Position numbers and translations under genes: made by a program
In this document: positions 1-8,376 of the stretch, piece by piece
How positions within the stretch are numbered: the first letter of the stretch is position 1
Layout of the letters: every line of letters begins with the position of its first letter
Source of the DNA: Scleroderma bovista
Taxonomy: Eukaryota; Basidiomycota; Agaricomycetes; Boletales; Sclerodermataceae
Length of the DNA stretch: 26,498 nucleotides
Reading direction: 5' to 3'
Assembly: GCA_037178675.1 (NCBI GenBank)
Contig: JAYMGJ010000648.1
Span: 1-26,498 of the forward strand
The notes under the pieces: generated by a model
What the model was told of the DNA's origin: nothing
What the model saw: the letters and a program-made list of their open reading frames with translations, nothing else
Database searches by the model: none

Positions 1-460
1 ATGACATGAAAGACAACACTGGATCTTACACATATGTCCTGCTGAAGAATGTTCTGCACACCTTCATTACTGCTGTGGACCTTCGGACCCAGGTGGCTGC
101 ATTCCTGTATGGAGTTCCCCCCTCCCCCCCCCCCCCCCCCCCCTGATAACAAACACATCAAGGAAATTAGGGTGATAACTTGGCCACCTCAGCACGGAAT
201 CAATGACACTGTTGAACCTCCCTCGCACCTTCCCAGGGACGACTTCTTACTAAAAGACCTTGACCCCCTCAGTGGGTGGATCAAGACTCAGGCGCTTGAG
301 CTTAACCACCTCTTACCTACCGATGTTACAACACATGCCAAGGTGATGGCTGAGCACTCTGAATGTGGTCCATCATCAATATGTATCACTGCCTTGTTCA
401 TTCCAGGCCCCATCTTGCTATCCTCATATTCCCTTACGGTACTTGGATTTGCTAGTCGGG
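1..460 (+). pseudogene. prp8: Prp8 C-terminal JAB1/MPN domain fragment, frameshifted
   Basis: Reading from position 3, the frame gives Gly-Ser-Tyr-Thr-Tyr-Val-Leu, then [13 protein letters not shown]. After a 20-C run (124-143) the match resumes one frame over with [34 protein letters not shown] and an ITALFIPG-type strand. This order is characteristic of the Prp8 C-terminal JAB1/MPN-like domain, which in the U5 snRNP controls the Brr2 helicase. Similarity ends near 460, before the last part of the domain. With the frameshift and missing end this cannot be a working PRP8, which is essential and about 2,300 residues long; it looks like a duplicated fragment. The upstream end lies outside the window. 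From 145 the frame stays open into exon 1 of the XPG-like gene. The family match is from memory and the motif order is convincing. Confidence 0.82.
124..143. repeat. 20-base poly-C run
   Basis: An uninterrupted run of 20 C lies exactly where the Prp8 frame changes from codons starting at multiples of three to codons one base later. One base less (19 C) would restore a single frame. Homopolymers of this length are prone to polymerase slippage in vivo and to length errors in sequencing, so the frameshift may be real or an assembly artefact. Confidence 0.95.
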
Positions 461-534
461 CCACCTCGCAGCCCCTGATTACAAATCACAGTGCATGTGT
501 ATCCAGCCCCTCAAGCCTTTTCAATATGAGCACC

Positions 535-1838
535 ATGGGCATTGATGGATTATGGATGGTAAGTCAGCCATGCTGACTTGTGTTGAGAGCCAACTAATGC
601 TTCCAGGTTGTTGCACCTGCTGCGAGTTGATGCACACTGGATGAGTTTGTCATTAGTGAGGGCTTTTGCCCACTCAATACAGGGGATGCCCCACAGCTCA
701 TGCATGTTGGATTTAATGCAAGGTAAGGCACATGCCGAATTGCATCCAGGACATAAAACTGACTTACAATGGTCTACATAGCCTCTGGATGCATGCCACT
801 TGTGACGTTAACAACACGAGCGCCAGTGAATCCCCTGAGGTCCAAACCATATTTTATCGCCTTGTCACCATCTCACAGATGTTACTCCATGCTCACTTTG
901 TCTTTGATGGACCACAAATGCCAAGATGGGCGTGTGGAAAGCACAAGAGTGCACCCCATTTCCTTACACAATGCTTTCAAGAACTACTTTCCACCTTCAG
1001 ATTTACCTGGCATGAGGTGCATTCATTGCTGCAACAGCTGCTGCAAGTGCTGACATCTCCCGAGGCCCCTGGTGAAGCTGAAGCTGAACTTGCCAAGCTC
1101 AATGCCCTTGGCACCATTGATGCCATTGTGTCAGATGACAGTGATGTGCTCATGTTTGGTGTGTCATGTGTTATTCGGAGGTAAGTCAATTTACTGGTTT
1201 CAATGTTAACAAAGCTGATGGACAATAGCTCCCTGTGACACGAATGTTACGAAGTGGTCAATGTTTTCACTGAAGATGCATTGAAGTATGGCGCCCACCT
1301 CAGCCAAGGTGGGTTACTTCTTATTGCACTTATGAGCCGTGGTGACCATAGTGTACGTCGTTGGTGTCCTGATCATTATTCACTGACACAGCTTTGACAG
1401 GATGGCATCCAAGGATGTGGTATTTGTATCACGCACAGGCTTGCCCAGTATGGGCTAGGTGACACGCTCTTGCATGCCGCAAACACACTCCCCTTACTTG
1501 AATTTGTCTCAATGTTCCTTGTTGATTGGCAGAAGGAGTTGTGTAGGGTTCTTACGTCAGATCCCCTTGGAATCCTGCAGCGCAAATATTGTGATCTTGC
1601 TCATGTCATTCAGGGCATGACTGACTTCCCTGATCCTGTTATCGTTGCAGACTATTTGTCCCCTTTGACCTTGTGGTCGAAGAATGAGCCTGACCTTTCC
1701 GACTTGGTGACATGTCGTCAGCCTGACCTGATGGCTATCAGCCAATTCTGTGTACAGCATTTCTCTTGGTCCACAGAAGCAGTCCTCAAAAATTTGAGTG
1801 GTGTTTGGACTGCTGTGGTCATTCGAGTGCTCTGTCAG
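535..1838 (+). pseudogene. XPG-like (Rad2/GEN1 superfamily) nuclease gene, 5' part
   Basis: Structure-specific 5'-nuclease family. Inferred exons are 535-558, 607-722, 782-1016, 1065-1180, 1229-1352 and 1401-1838. The introns are GT-AG, 48-59 nt, and all junction phases agree. Exon 1 encodes MGIDGLWM, the XPG N-terminal signature. Exon 3 has HFVFDGPQMPRW. Exon 4 begins APGEAEAELA and continues to IDAIVSDDSDVLMFG, the XPG-I motif with its acidic metal ligands. Exons 5-6 give LLLIALMSRGDHS then DGIQGCGICITHRLAQYGLG, the helix-two-turn-helix region. Damage: in-frame TGA at 628-630 and 1236-1238, and Asn (715-717) where the family has the metal-binding Asp of the G-V-D-A-S-L-W motif. The 1017-1064 intron is in frame and stop-free, so a naive translation reads through it between HE and APGEAEAEL. 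The gene continues at 7948 beyond the Gypsy insertion. Confidence 0.85.
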
Positions 1839-1858
1839 GTAAGCTACCAATGTCGTTA

Positions 1859-2241
1859 TGAGACAACCCTAAGGGCAGAACCCAAAGAACTACCACACAA
1901 GGGACTCTGAGGAGAAAAGGATGCAAGTGTCTTAGAGCAAAGACCCAAAGAGAGCTCGAATGGAGAGCCTCTGGGTGCTGAATTGCAGCAGTATATATAC
2001 TATACTACACGTGTCCTGTGCAAGGCTATCCATGAGGCTGTATGCTGTACGAGGCAGTGAACACAGCTGCCATCCTGTGGTAAGGCTATGCTAATGACAT
2101 CAAGGGATACAGCATGTACAGCACGAGGCTGTAGTCTAGACAGACCTACAGATAAGATGCACTAGATAAGATACTACGGTACGATAAGATAAGATGTCAT
2201 TTAATTGCAGATTAGATAAGATAAAAAGTTAGACCGTTACA
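1859..2241 (-). repeat. Gypsy 3' LTR (383 bp)
   Basis: Matches 7541-7913 end to end, with about 17 substitutions by eye and a roughly 10-bp insertion in the U3 segment (near 2139-2148). The 11-nt self-priming complement AGAGCTCGAAT is conserved at 1951-1961. It is preceded by TSD copy CGTTA at 1854-1858. Confidence 0.93.
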
Positions 2242-2254
2242 CTACTCCCCCCTT
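2242..2254 (-). other. Gypsy polypurine tract
   Basis: On the minus strand AAGGGGGGAGTAG directly abuts the 3' LTR start. This is the position and composition expected of the plus-strand primer. The pol stop codon (2253-2255) overlaps its upstream edge. Confidence 0.85.
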
Positions 2255-2612
2255 AGATGCAGGATTCCAGACTGCAAAAGGTAGGTTCGCAAACGGTAAG
2301 ATTCTCGGGAATCCAAGTAAATAACGAATCAAAGTCTGACTGCATCATACGAAGTTTTCGAGGGGCAGAAGGATTTTCCCTATAAAAATGCTTGACTACC
2401 AGAGGAGAATTCTTCAAATTTGACGAGGGTTCCCACATTCTTTCGTGTTCCTCGTACCCTTTCCAATGTACCAAGTACTGGAGCTGGCGTCTATAAATAC
2501 GGGACGCTACAATATAGTCCACTTCATACTCTTCATCGCGTTCTTCAGAAACAAGTACCGGGCCAGGCCGGGAAACAGGTTGTCCAGGGAGTGGACCTAA
2601 ATAAGGTTTAAC
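2253..2612 (-). pseudogene. Gypsy pol: C-terminal chromodomain
   Basis: In frame with integrase after the TGA stop. The segment EVDYIVASRIYRRQLQYLVHWKGY...ERMWEPSSNL...HFYRENP is a chromodomain, with the tyrosine and two tryptophans expected of an aromatic cage that binds methylated histone H3. In chromoviruses this domain targets integration to heterochromatin. The stop codon overlaps the polypurine tract. The context (a decayed repeat-rich region) fits such targeting, although here the element landed in an intron. Confidence 0.9.
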
Positions 2613-3726
2613 TCAAGAGAAATTCACTACTGGGTGAATCCAAAGAGTTTTCGGGAGCTTAAGCTTGACCGCGTTCGGGGTTACTTGAGTGACCTCATAG
2701 GGGCCGATCCACTTTTCTGTAAGCTTCTTAGAAGTGCGATTTAACATACAAAGGTTGTCCATTGAAAGCCAGACTTGCTGACTGACAGTATAGACCGGGG
2801 CGGGATTTCTATGCTTATCCGCCTGAAGCTTCATGTTGCAATTAGCCTTCTCAGAAGATTCAACGACTTTGTTAAATATGGCAGCGAAATCTTTAGCCGC
2901 TGGGGCTATCGTCTGCACTGGTTCTACACCCATGCACAGGGAATAACTCCGGGTAATTCCAAATGGGGAATAAGTAGTAACCTCCGAGACTGTGTTGTTC
3001 CAGACAAATTGGGCAATCTTGATCCACTTAGCCCAATCGCTTTGATGATCGCTAACATAGGTCCGAAGGTATTGGTTGATTTCGCAGTTCAACCGCTCTG
3101 TCTGTCCGTCAGTTTGTGGGTGGAAGGCAGTGGACATCTTCTGCTTTATGCCTAAAAGTCTGTACAACTCCCCCAGGAAGTTGCTCACAAAGACCGATCC
3201 ACAGTCAGATATTACGGTGCTAGGAAGTCCATGCTGGCACCAAACGTGATCTCTAAATAATTCAGCAGTCGAGAGTGCAGTTTCCTCCTTAGTGCATGGT
3301 ACAAAGACCACTTCCTTGGAGAACCGATCAACGACCACTAATATATAGTTATATCCGAGGGACTCTGGCATCTCAGTAAAGTCCATTGTGACGTCAAGCC
3401 ATGGTCCTTCTGGGACAGGGAGGGGAAGGAGGCTTCCAGAAGTTTTCTGATTCGAAACCTTCGACTGCTGGCACTTTTGACAGTGTTTTACATAGGTTTG
3501 GATCTGCTCCTTCATCCCTTTCCAGGAATAGTGCTTCCTGAGCACATTAAACGTAGCCTTGACACCCTTATGTCCTGCGACAGGTGTGTCATGAAAGTCT
3601 GTGATTAACGACTGGCGTTCTTCATAAGTCTGATCAGTGACATTGATTGACTTAATAGATATGGGGTTTAACAAGGTCTGATCCTTGTTATCATCAGAGC
3701 TAGAGACATAATAGTCTGATTACCTA
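2613..3726 (-). pseudogene. Gypsy pol: integrase
   Basis: Continues pol after the frameshift near 3740 (DLLSR, then TAA, then SDYYVSSSDDN). The zinc-binding HHCC module is present as HDTPVAGHKG...HCQKCQQSK. The catalytic core keeps D, D and E in TMDFTE, VISDCGSVF and HPQTDGQTERLN. Cys (3201-3203) replaces the usual Arg in the SDRG motif, again TGT from CGT. A C-terminal domain with LTEKWIGPYEV follows, the GPY/F motif of chromoviruses. The frame stops at TGA 2613-2615 in the context VNFS-stop-VKPYLG, where relatives have Ser-Arg, so CGA to TGA is the likely cause. The open frame continues into the chromodomain. Confidence 0.92.
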
Positions 3727-5013
3727 CTAAGCAGATCTGCAACGTGCATTCTGGGTTCCTTTGCTATAAATTAACGAGTAGTTGAAGCGCGTCATCCACA
3801 TCTGCCAGCGCGCTTGGTGCTTAGAGAGGTTTTGCGACTTCGTGAAGTACGTTAAATTATGATGGTCCATGTAGATCTCAAAGGCATAAGGAGTGGCCTC
3901 AAGATAATGGCACCAGGCCTCTGTTGCTTTTATAATGGCCAGCATTTCTTTGTCGTGAATAGGATAGTTGCATTCCAGCGGCGTCATAGAGTGCGACATG
4001 TACGCTACTGGTCTGAATTCGCCATCCTCGCACTTAACGGATATCACTCCCCCGACGGCGAACTCAGATGCATCAGTTTCGAGGCAGAATTTGTGGTCCT
4101 GGTCGGGGTACTGAAGTACCGGTGCATGAGTAAACCCAGCCTTCAAGGCTTCAAACGCAGCATGTTCCTTATCACCGAAGTGGAAGACAACATCCTTACA
4201 TGTTAAGTCTGTCAATGGCCTAGCCATGATTGCATAATCCTTAATAAAGCGTCTATAGAAGTTGCCGAGGCCTAAGAATGCTCGAACCTGTTTGACATTC
4301 ATTGGTGCAGGCCACTTCAAAATAGCATTAACCTTTTCAGGGTCCATCTTTATCCCGTCACATGAGACTATCATTCCGAGGAAGTCGACTTCGGTAATGC
4401 GGAAGCGACACTTCTCAGGTTTGACAAATAAGTCATTATCGCATAAACATTTTAAGACTTCAAGCACGATCCTGTCATGCTTGTCCTGATCATCCGTGTT
4501 TGTAAATATCATTAGGTCGTCAATATACACCACGCAGACATCCGACATATTGTGGAAGATTTCATTCATCATCTTCTGGAATGTTGCAGGTGAATTACAT
4601 AGACCGAAATACATAACAACAGGCTCAAAAGCCCCTTTGTGCGTTACAAACACAGCTTTCCACTCATTGCCTTCCTTGATACAGATATTGTTATATCCCC
4701 AGCGAAGATCCATCTTCGTGAAGAGTTTACATCCTTTCAGCTTGTCGACAAGCTGACTGATAAAGGGCAGCGGGTAGTTATTTTTAATGGTCCACTCATT
4801 TAAATAACGATAGTCCTGAACCATGCACTTCTTGCCATCCTTTTTGGGGACAAAGAAGACAGGGGAAGTCTGAGGAGAAATGGACAGGTGAATATATCCT
4901 TTCGCAAGCTGATCGTCAACAAAGTCCTCTACTTCCTTCTGTTCGTCCACCGACAGGGGTATAAAACACCCTTTCTTAGGTGGGAAGTCTTCCCTGAGAT
5001 CTATGCCATGATC
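3727..5013 (-). pseudogene. Gypsy pol: reverse transcriptase and RNase H
   Basis: Same frame as the protease, downstream of the TAG stop. RT motifs in order: SPVFFVPKKDGKK, MVQDYRYLNEWT, FTKMDLRWGYNNI, FGLCNSPATFQKMMN, and the catalytic VVYIDDLMIF (YIDD). RNase H follows with CLETDASEFAVGGV, NYPIHDKEMLAII and FEIYMDHHNLTYF, keeping the D, E and D catalytic residues. Cys at 4825-4827 replaces the usual Arg before MVQDYR (TGC from CGC fits deamination). The frame ends at TAG 3727-3729, just after a 1-nt frameshift in the conserved N-A-D-x-L-S-R tail of RNase H. Confidence 0.93.
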
Positions 5014-6041
5014 CTACGGCTTCCTAAGCGGCATGCGTTCAGATGACTTCTTCGAGAAGACATCTAAATACTTCCAGTACTCTCGGGGTACAAGCTTCTG
5101 GGCCTCCTCAAGAGTTGTCTCATTGATAGCAACCTTTGACTCGTGGGCCTTTAAAGCCTGAATCCAAGTTTCCTGAGATTCGTTCTGACGTAATAATTTA
5201 GCAAAGCGTGTTTCCAAGAGTGACTTGCACTCAGGGGGACACCTATTTAAATTAACTTGTCCAGTTACCCAATCAATATCAGGGTTATGCTTTCTAAGCC
5301 AGGTGTGGCCGAGGATAAGGGGAACTTTTCCAAGGCAAGTGACTGTGCACCAAAGCTTTTCAGTGTGTTTCCCAATACCGACTGTAAGTAATACATAGTG
5401 CATGATATCGCCTTCCTGGTTCCTCGTGCCATCTACGTTAAGCACTGGAACAGGCTTTACCAGCTTAGATAACTGTAATTGTCTATCAAGAGCCCAGCTC
5501 TTGTCAACAAAACATCCAGTAGCACCACTGTCTAGCAGGGCATCTACTTCAATAATGTTAAGGGGTCCACAAATGCGGACGGGTATCGTCACTTCACGTT
5601 CCAAGGTGAAGGACCTCCATAAGTCCAAGAAAGAAACTTCTTTGGTTCCGGCAGGGCTTTTCGGTTCCTCAGATGTCAAAGGAGAAGAAACAGTAGTATT
5701 CAACAGGGAATTAAGCACACTCGATTTAACCTCTGGTGCCGAGCCCTTTGCAGGGACTCCCTTAGAGGGTACAGTAATAGATACAGGAGAGTTACTACAG
5801 TCCATACTATCTACCGGCAAGACAGAGTACCTGTTGAAGGAGACAGAAACAGGAGAAGCTACAGAAGGTAATTTTTTATGGATTTTCTGTATTTTACAAG
5901 AGAGAAGAGAGATGCGGTATTTATAAATATCCTGTGCTTCAGGAGACTTAGCACAAGAGAGACGATGGTCCAAAATTCTTACTGCAGCGTCCAATTCAGA
6001 CTTGAGAGCGAGGGTGCCCATTGTATCCTCACTCTCTAATC
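5014..6041 (-). pseudogene. Gypsy pol: linker and aspartic protease
   Basis: Open pol segment in the -1 frame relative to gag. The first half is a Ser/Pro-rich linker. The retropepsin-like protease follows, with active-site loop ALLDSGATGCFVD and the downstream LILGHTWL flap-and-helix motif typical of Ty3/Gypsy proteases. It would cut the polyprotein during particle maturation. The segment ends at TAG (5014-5016) in the context LRKP-stop-DHGIDL. Chromoviruses normally have Trp here (Pro-Trp-Asp-His), so TGG to TAG is the likely change. The same frame continues directly into RT. Confidence 0.88.
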
Positions 6042-6686
6042 TTTTAAATTCTTGAAATAGTCCCTCATTTCGGAGAAGGACATGCCGCAAACAGTGTTGA
6101 TGCGTTCGTCGTCAGGTTGGGGCTGTGCAGCCCGGGTTTGCTGGGGTTGCCCTTGACATGGGCAACACGGTTGAGAACACTCACGAGCGATGTGTCCGAA
6201 CCCCTGACAATTGTAGCACTGGAGCCCTTTACTCCGCTGCTGGTTCTGCTGCTGTGCAGCACCAATATCCATAGGGGCGCCAGCACCCAGGGTTACTCCA
6301 TAAGGAGAAGAGCTTCCGCCCTGCTGGAAATAGTGGATATTACCCTGTGTATTAATCAGGAAGAGCTCCTGGGCCCTTCCAACAGTGCGGACTGAAGCGG
6401 TTAGCTTGGTGTAGTTTGACCAAGCTTTGCCAAGCAGATATACCTGCTGGAGGACCTGCCTCTGCACTGCTCTTTCCAGCAAGTCCCTAGTGTAAGCGTC
6501 GGGACAGTTGCTCTCTATTCTTAGCAACTCAAAGGCCGTGAGGAACTCATACACTCGTTGGCGAGGTCCTTGGCGCAACTTTAACAACTGGGACCTGGCC
6601 CAGTCGGCATTGTTGCCAGGTATGAAATAACCAGTTATCTCGGCCTGTAATTCGTCCCAAGTCGGATACTGGACATTTGGGCCCAT
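6036..6686 (-). pseudogene. Gypsy gag, capsid and zinc-knuckle part
   Basis: Encodes the structural protein of the virus-like particle. About 216 codons remain. The capsid-like region includes YPTWDELQAEITGYF and KLRQGPRQRVYEFLTAFELL, followed by a Gln-rich linker and one CX2CX4HX4C zinc knuckle (CYNCQGFGHIAREC) for RNA binding. The frame ends ...YFKNLKD and TAG (6036-6038). It overlaps the protease frame by about 54 nt in the -1 register, with a slippery heptamer just before the stop. The upstream part is cut off by the Copia LTR fragment, so no intact Gag can be made from this copy. Confidence 0.88.
6042..6048 (-). promoter_or_regulatory. Programmed -1 frameshift site, T TTA AAA, between gag and pol
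   Basis: On the minus strand the gag codons read AAT TTA AAA GAT TAG. T TTA AAA is a canonical X XXY YYZ heptamer in the zero frame, one codon before the stop. Slipping back one base gives ...TTT AAA AGA TTA GAG, the open pol frame that leads to the protease. A downstream stimulatory structure was not examined. Confidence 0.72.
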
Positions 6687-6687
6687 G

Positions 6688-6926
6688 ACTCCAACTCACC
6701 TGTTGGGTGGAGTGCACAACCTGAGATGGTAGCGGTAGCTGGTTAAGAGCTGTTATATTATATAAGCGATGAACACTGTTTATATACAACAAATAGTGTG
6801 ACACGTGACGTGTGACATGTAACATCTACTCTAAAGAGGACTATTACTAAGTCTACACTAATATGGGTCGCAGTCTTGTGCGCACTTTGTCAACAGCTTA
6901 TGCCAGGTGCACGTGCGACTTCAACA
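6688..6926 (-). repeat. Copia LTR fragment inserted in Gypsy gag
   Basis: On the minus strand this 239-bp block starts TGTTGAAGTCGCACGTGCAC and matches the other two Copia LTRs (8684-8970 and 15733-16006), including the paired TATA-like motifs. It lacks the last 36 bp found in the complete copy at 15733-16006, ending at GGTGAGTTGGAGT. The 5-bp motif GAGCA precedes it, but no exact second copy follows, so the 3' end and its TSD appear to have been deleted after insertion. Confidence 0.85.
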
Positions 6927-7219
6927 TGCTCAATCCTTTTGAAGTCTGCTTCTCTGGCAGCTTCTTGAGCGGGCGTGAGAGGAAGGGGGTAACGGGTATC
7001 GTAGGAGACTGTCAGGCGACCTGCCTGATCGAAGGAGTACTTGTAGGGATGTATCGTGACTAACTGGTAGGGGTAACATAGACATAAGGTTATATCAGGA
7101 CTAGATCCCCACAGGTGTTCCAATGAACTAAGTGTAAGCTTCTGTTCACCTGTCACGCTCGCCAGGTCAGGGCAGTGGCACAGCTGTGCAGAAACAAACA
7201 GCCACTGGCTGCAGATCAC
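6927..7219 (-). pseudogene. Gypsy gag, N-terminal part upstream of the LTR insertion
   Basis: An open minus-strand segment ends with PLTPAQEAAREADFKRIEH, directly at the point where a Copia LTR begins (6926). Joining its last bases to the gag segment beyond the insertion gives a plausible Arg-Ile-Glu-His-Met-Gly-Pro continuation, so this is probably the N-terminal third of gag. The part from 7219 to about 7000 has no recognisable motif and its start is uncertain. Confidence 0.5.
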
Positions 7220-7540
7220 GGGTCTACCTCTCCACGGATGGAGGAACTACTGGTAACTATGGCTCAATCTCCTTGTGGGTGCGAACCACGCTTGAATGGG
7301 AGCTGCCCTACAGACACCAGGCATGACCCTGGGCTGGTGTATGGTACGTAAATGAGGTGGTACTAAAAACTCCCAAACCCAAGTGGGCTACAGGGAACGG
7401 CACTAAAGGCTGGCCGTGTGTGAACGTGAAAGGTCTGAAACAAAGCTCCTTAACCCTGGAGTCCGGGTATAGTTTCCCTTTATAAGGCTGGGGAACAGCG
7501 CGTGGTAGACAACTAGTAGATGGGTAGATTCGAGCTCTAG
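7220..7540 (-). other. Gypsy leader between PBS and gag
   Basis: Untranslated region between the 5' LTR and the first part of gag. Apart from the PBS at its edge I see no coding signal. The gag start codon cannot be placed with confidence because the gag N-terminus is poorly conserved. Confidence 0.5.
7528..7538 (-). other. Gypsy primer-binding site, Tf1-type self-priming
   Basis: On the minus strand, two bases after the 5' LTR, the element reads AGAGCTCGAAT. The LTR carries the same word on the plus strand (7632-7642 and 1951-1961), so element RNA contains the exact 11-nt complement ATTCGAGCTCT. In Tf1 of fission yeast and related chromoviruses, the first 11 nt of the mRNA fold back on the PBS and prime minus-strand synthesis in place of a tRNA. 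A TATA sequence about 31 nt upstream of 7642 places the RNA start at this complement. No TGG-type tRNA PBS is present. Confidence 0.8.
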
Positions 7541-7913
7541 TGAGACAACCCTAAGGGCAAAACCCAAAGAACTACCACACAACGAACTCTGAGGGGAAAG
7601 GATGCAAGCGTCTTAGAGCAAAGACCCAAAGAGAGCTCGAATGGAGAGCCTCTGGGTGCTGGATTGCAGTGGTATATATACTATACTACACATGTCCTGT
7701 GCAAGGCTATCCATGAGGCTGTATGCTGTACGAGGCAGTGAACACAGCTGCCATCCCATGGTAAGGCTATGCTAATGACATCAAGGGATACAGCATGTAC
7801 AGCACGAGGCTGTAGTCCTACAGATAAGATGCACTAGATAAGATACTACAGTATGATAAGATAAGACGTCATCTAATCACAGATTAGATAAGATAAAAAG
7901 TTAGACCGTTACA
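7541..7913 (-). repeat. Gypsy 5' LTR (373 bp)
   Basis: Direct repeat of 1859-2241, and the 5' LTR because the element reads leftward. U3 is the high-coordinate part and contains a cluster of GATAAG motifs (about 7821-7897). A TATA stretch lies at 7673-7680, 31-38 nt upstream of position 7642, the predicted RNA start in the self-priming model. R-U5 would then be 7642-7541. Confidence 0.93.
7642..7680 (-). promoter_or_regulatory. Gypsy core promoter: TATA box and predicted RNA start
   Basis: TATATATA at 7673-7680 precedes the predicted start at 7642 by 31 nt on the minus strand. The start is inferred from the self-priming complement, not from RNA data. The equivalent TATA in the other LTR lies near 1992-1999. 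Confidence 0.65.
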
Positions 7914-7947
7914 CGTTACAAGAAAGTCAGCTGATATTTCCATCAAG

Positions 7948-8376
7948 CTCCCTCAACCACGCAACATGGCCTTTATGTTTTCACCTGCTGATCTTCACAT
8001 TGTAACCTCACATCAGAAGTCAACACCTGCTCAGCCACTTACTGTATACAATGTGTCTGTTCGGAATGTATCGCTTCCTACAGCAACCATGTTTGGCATT
8101 TCAGGACATGTTGGCACAGCTCAAAAACCTCTAATCACAGCCCGGCACGTTCACGCTATGGAAATACCAGCCTGTGTGGTTGACTATGGCACACCCCATC
8201 TATCACAGGGCTCTCGAGTCACTGGTCATAAGATGGTGTTGGTATGTGGCCTCAATATCATGGAGGTGGAAACTTGCTAATCCCACCTGCAGACACCAAT
8301 GCCTCTCAAGAAAGAAAATGAAGTTGGAATTATATATGAGAAAAATAGTGTTATGGATCTCACAGTTTCGGATTGA
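7948..8376 (+). pseudogene. XPG-like nuclease gene, 3' exons beyond the Gypsy insertion
   Basis: With the Gypsy element and one TSD copy removed, positions 1839-1858 and 7919-7947 form a 49-nt intron: donor GTAAGC, branch site CTGAT at 7931-7935, acceptor AAG at 7945-7947. The next exon, 7948-8241, begins in the correct phase (98 codons). A second intron at 8242-8292 (51 nt; donor GTATGT, branch-like CTAAT, acceptor CAG) leads to a last exon 8293-8376 ending ...NSVMDLTVSD and TGA. Two phase-correct junctions and a sensible end support this being the C-terminal part of the same protein, about 476 residues in total. I do not recognise a domain in these exons. Confidence is lower than for the catalytic part because the link rests on splice phase, not on homology. 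Confidence 0.65.

Larger units (their letters stand above)
1859..7913 (-). mobile_element. Ty3/Gypsy chromovirus LTR retrotransposon, near full length, inactive
   Basis: Coding order on the minus strand is gag, protease, RT, RNase H, integrase, chromodomain, which defines a Ty3/Gypsy chromovirus. The ends are TGAGAC...GTTACA LTRs. CGTTA lies immediately outside each end (1854-1858 and 7914-7918), the 5-bp target duplication expected for this class. Total length is 6,055 bp including a Copia LTR fragment in gag. Damage: that insertion, an in-frame TAG at 5014-5016, a frameshift plus TAA near 3715-3745, and a TGA at 2613-2615. The two LTRs differ at roughly 17 positions by hand count, nearly all transitions, plus a 10-bp indel, so the insertion is not recent. 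It lies in an intron of the XPG-like gene, antisense to it. Confidence 0.95.

Noticed and set aside
977..1225. Minus-strand open frame opposite the XPG exons, and many similar long frames such as 9753-10223, 9734-10003, 12161-12589 and 14706-15110.
   Set aside because: They lie antisense to coding sequence with clear family motifs and have no recognisable motifs themselves.
7520..7545. The plus strand beside the Gypsy 5' LTR (GGTAGATTCGAGCTC) resembles a tRNA T-arm, suggesting a tRNA-primed element.
   Set aside because: There is no TGG/CCA-end complement, no flanking tRNA structure, and an exact 11-nt complement exists in the LTR, which explains the site better by self-priming.
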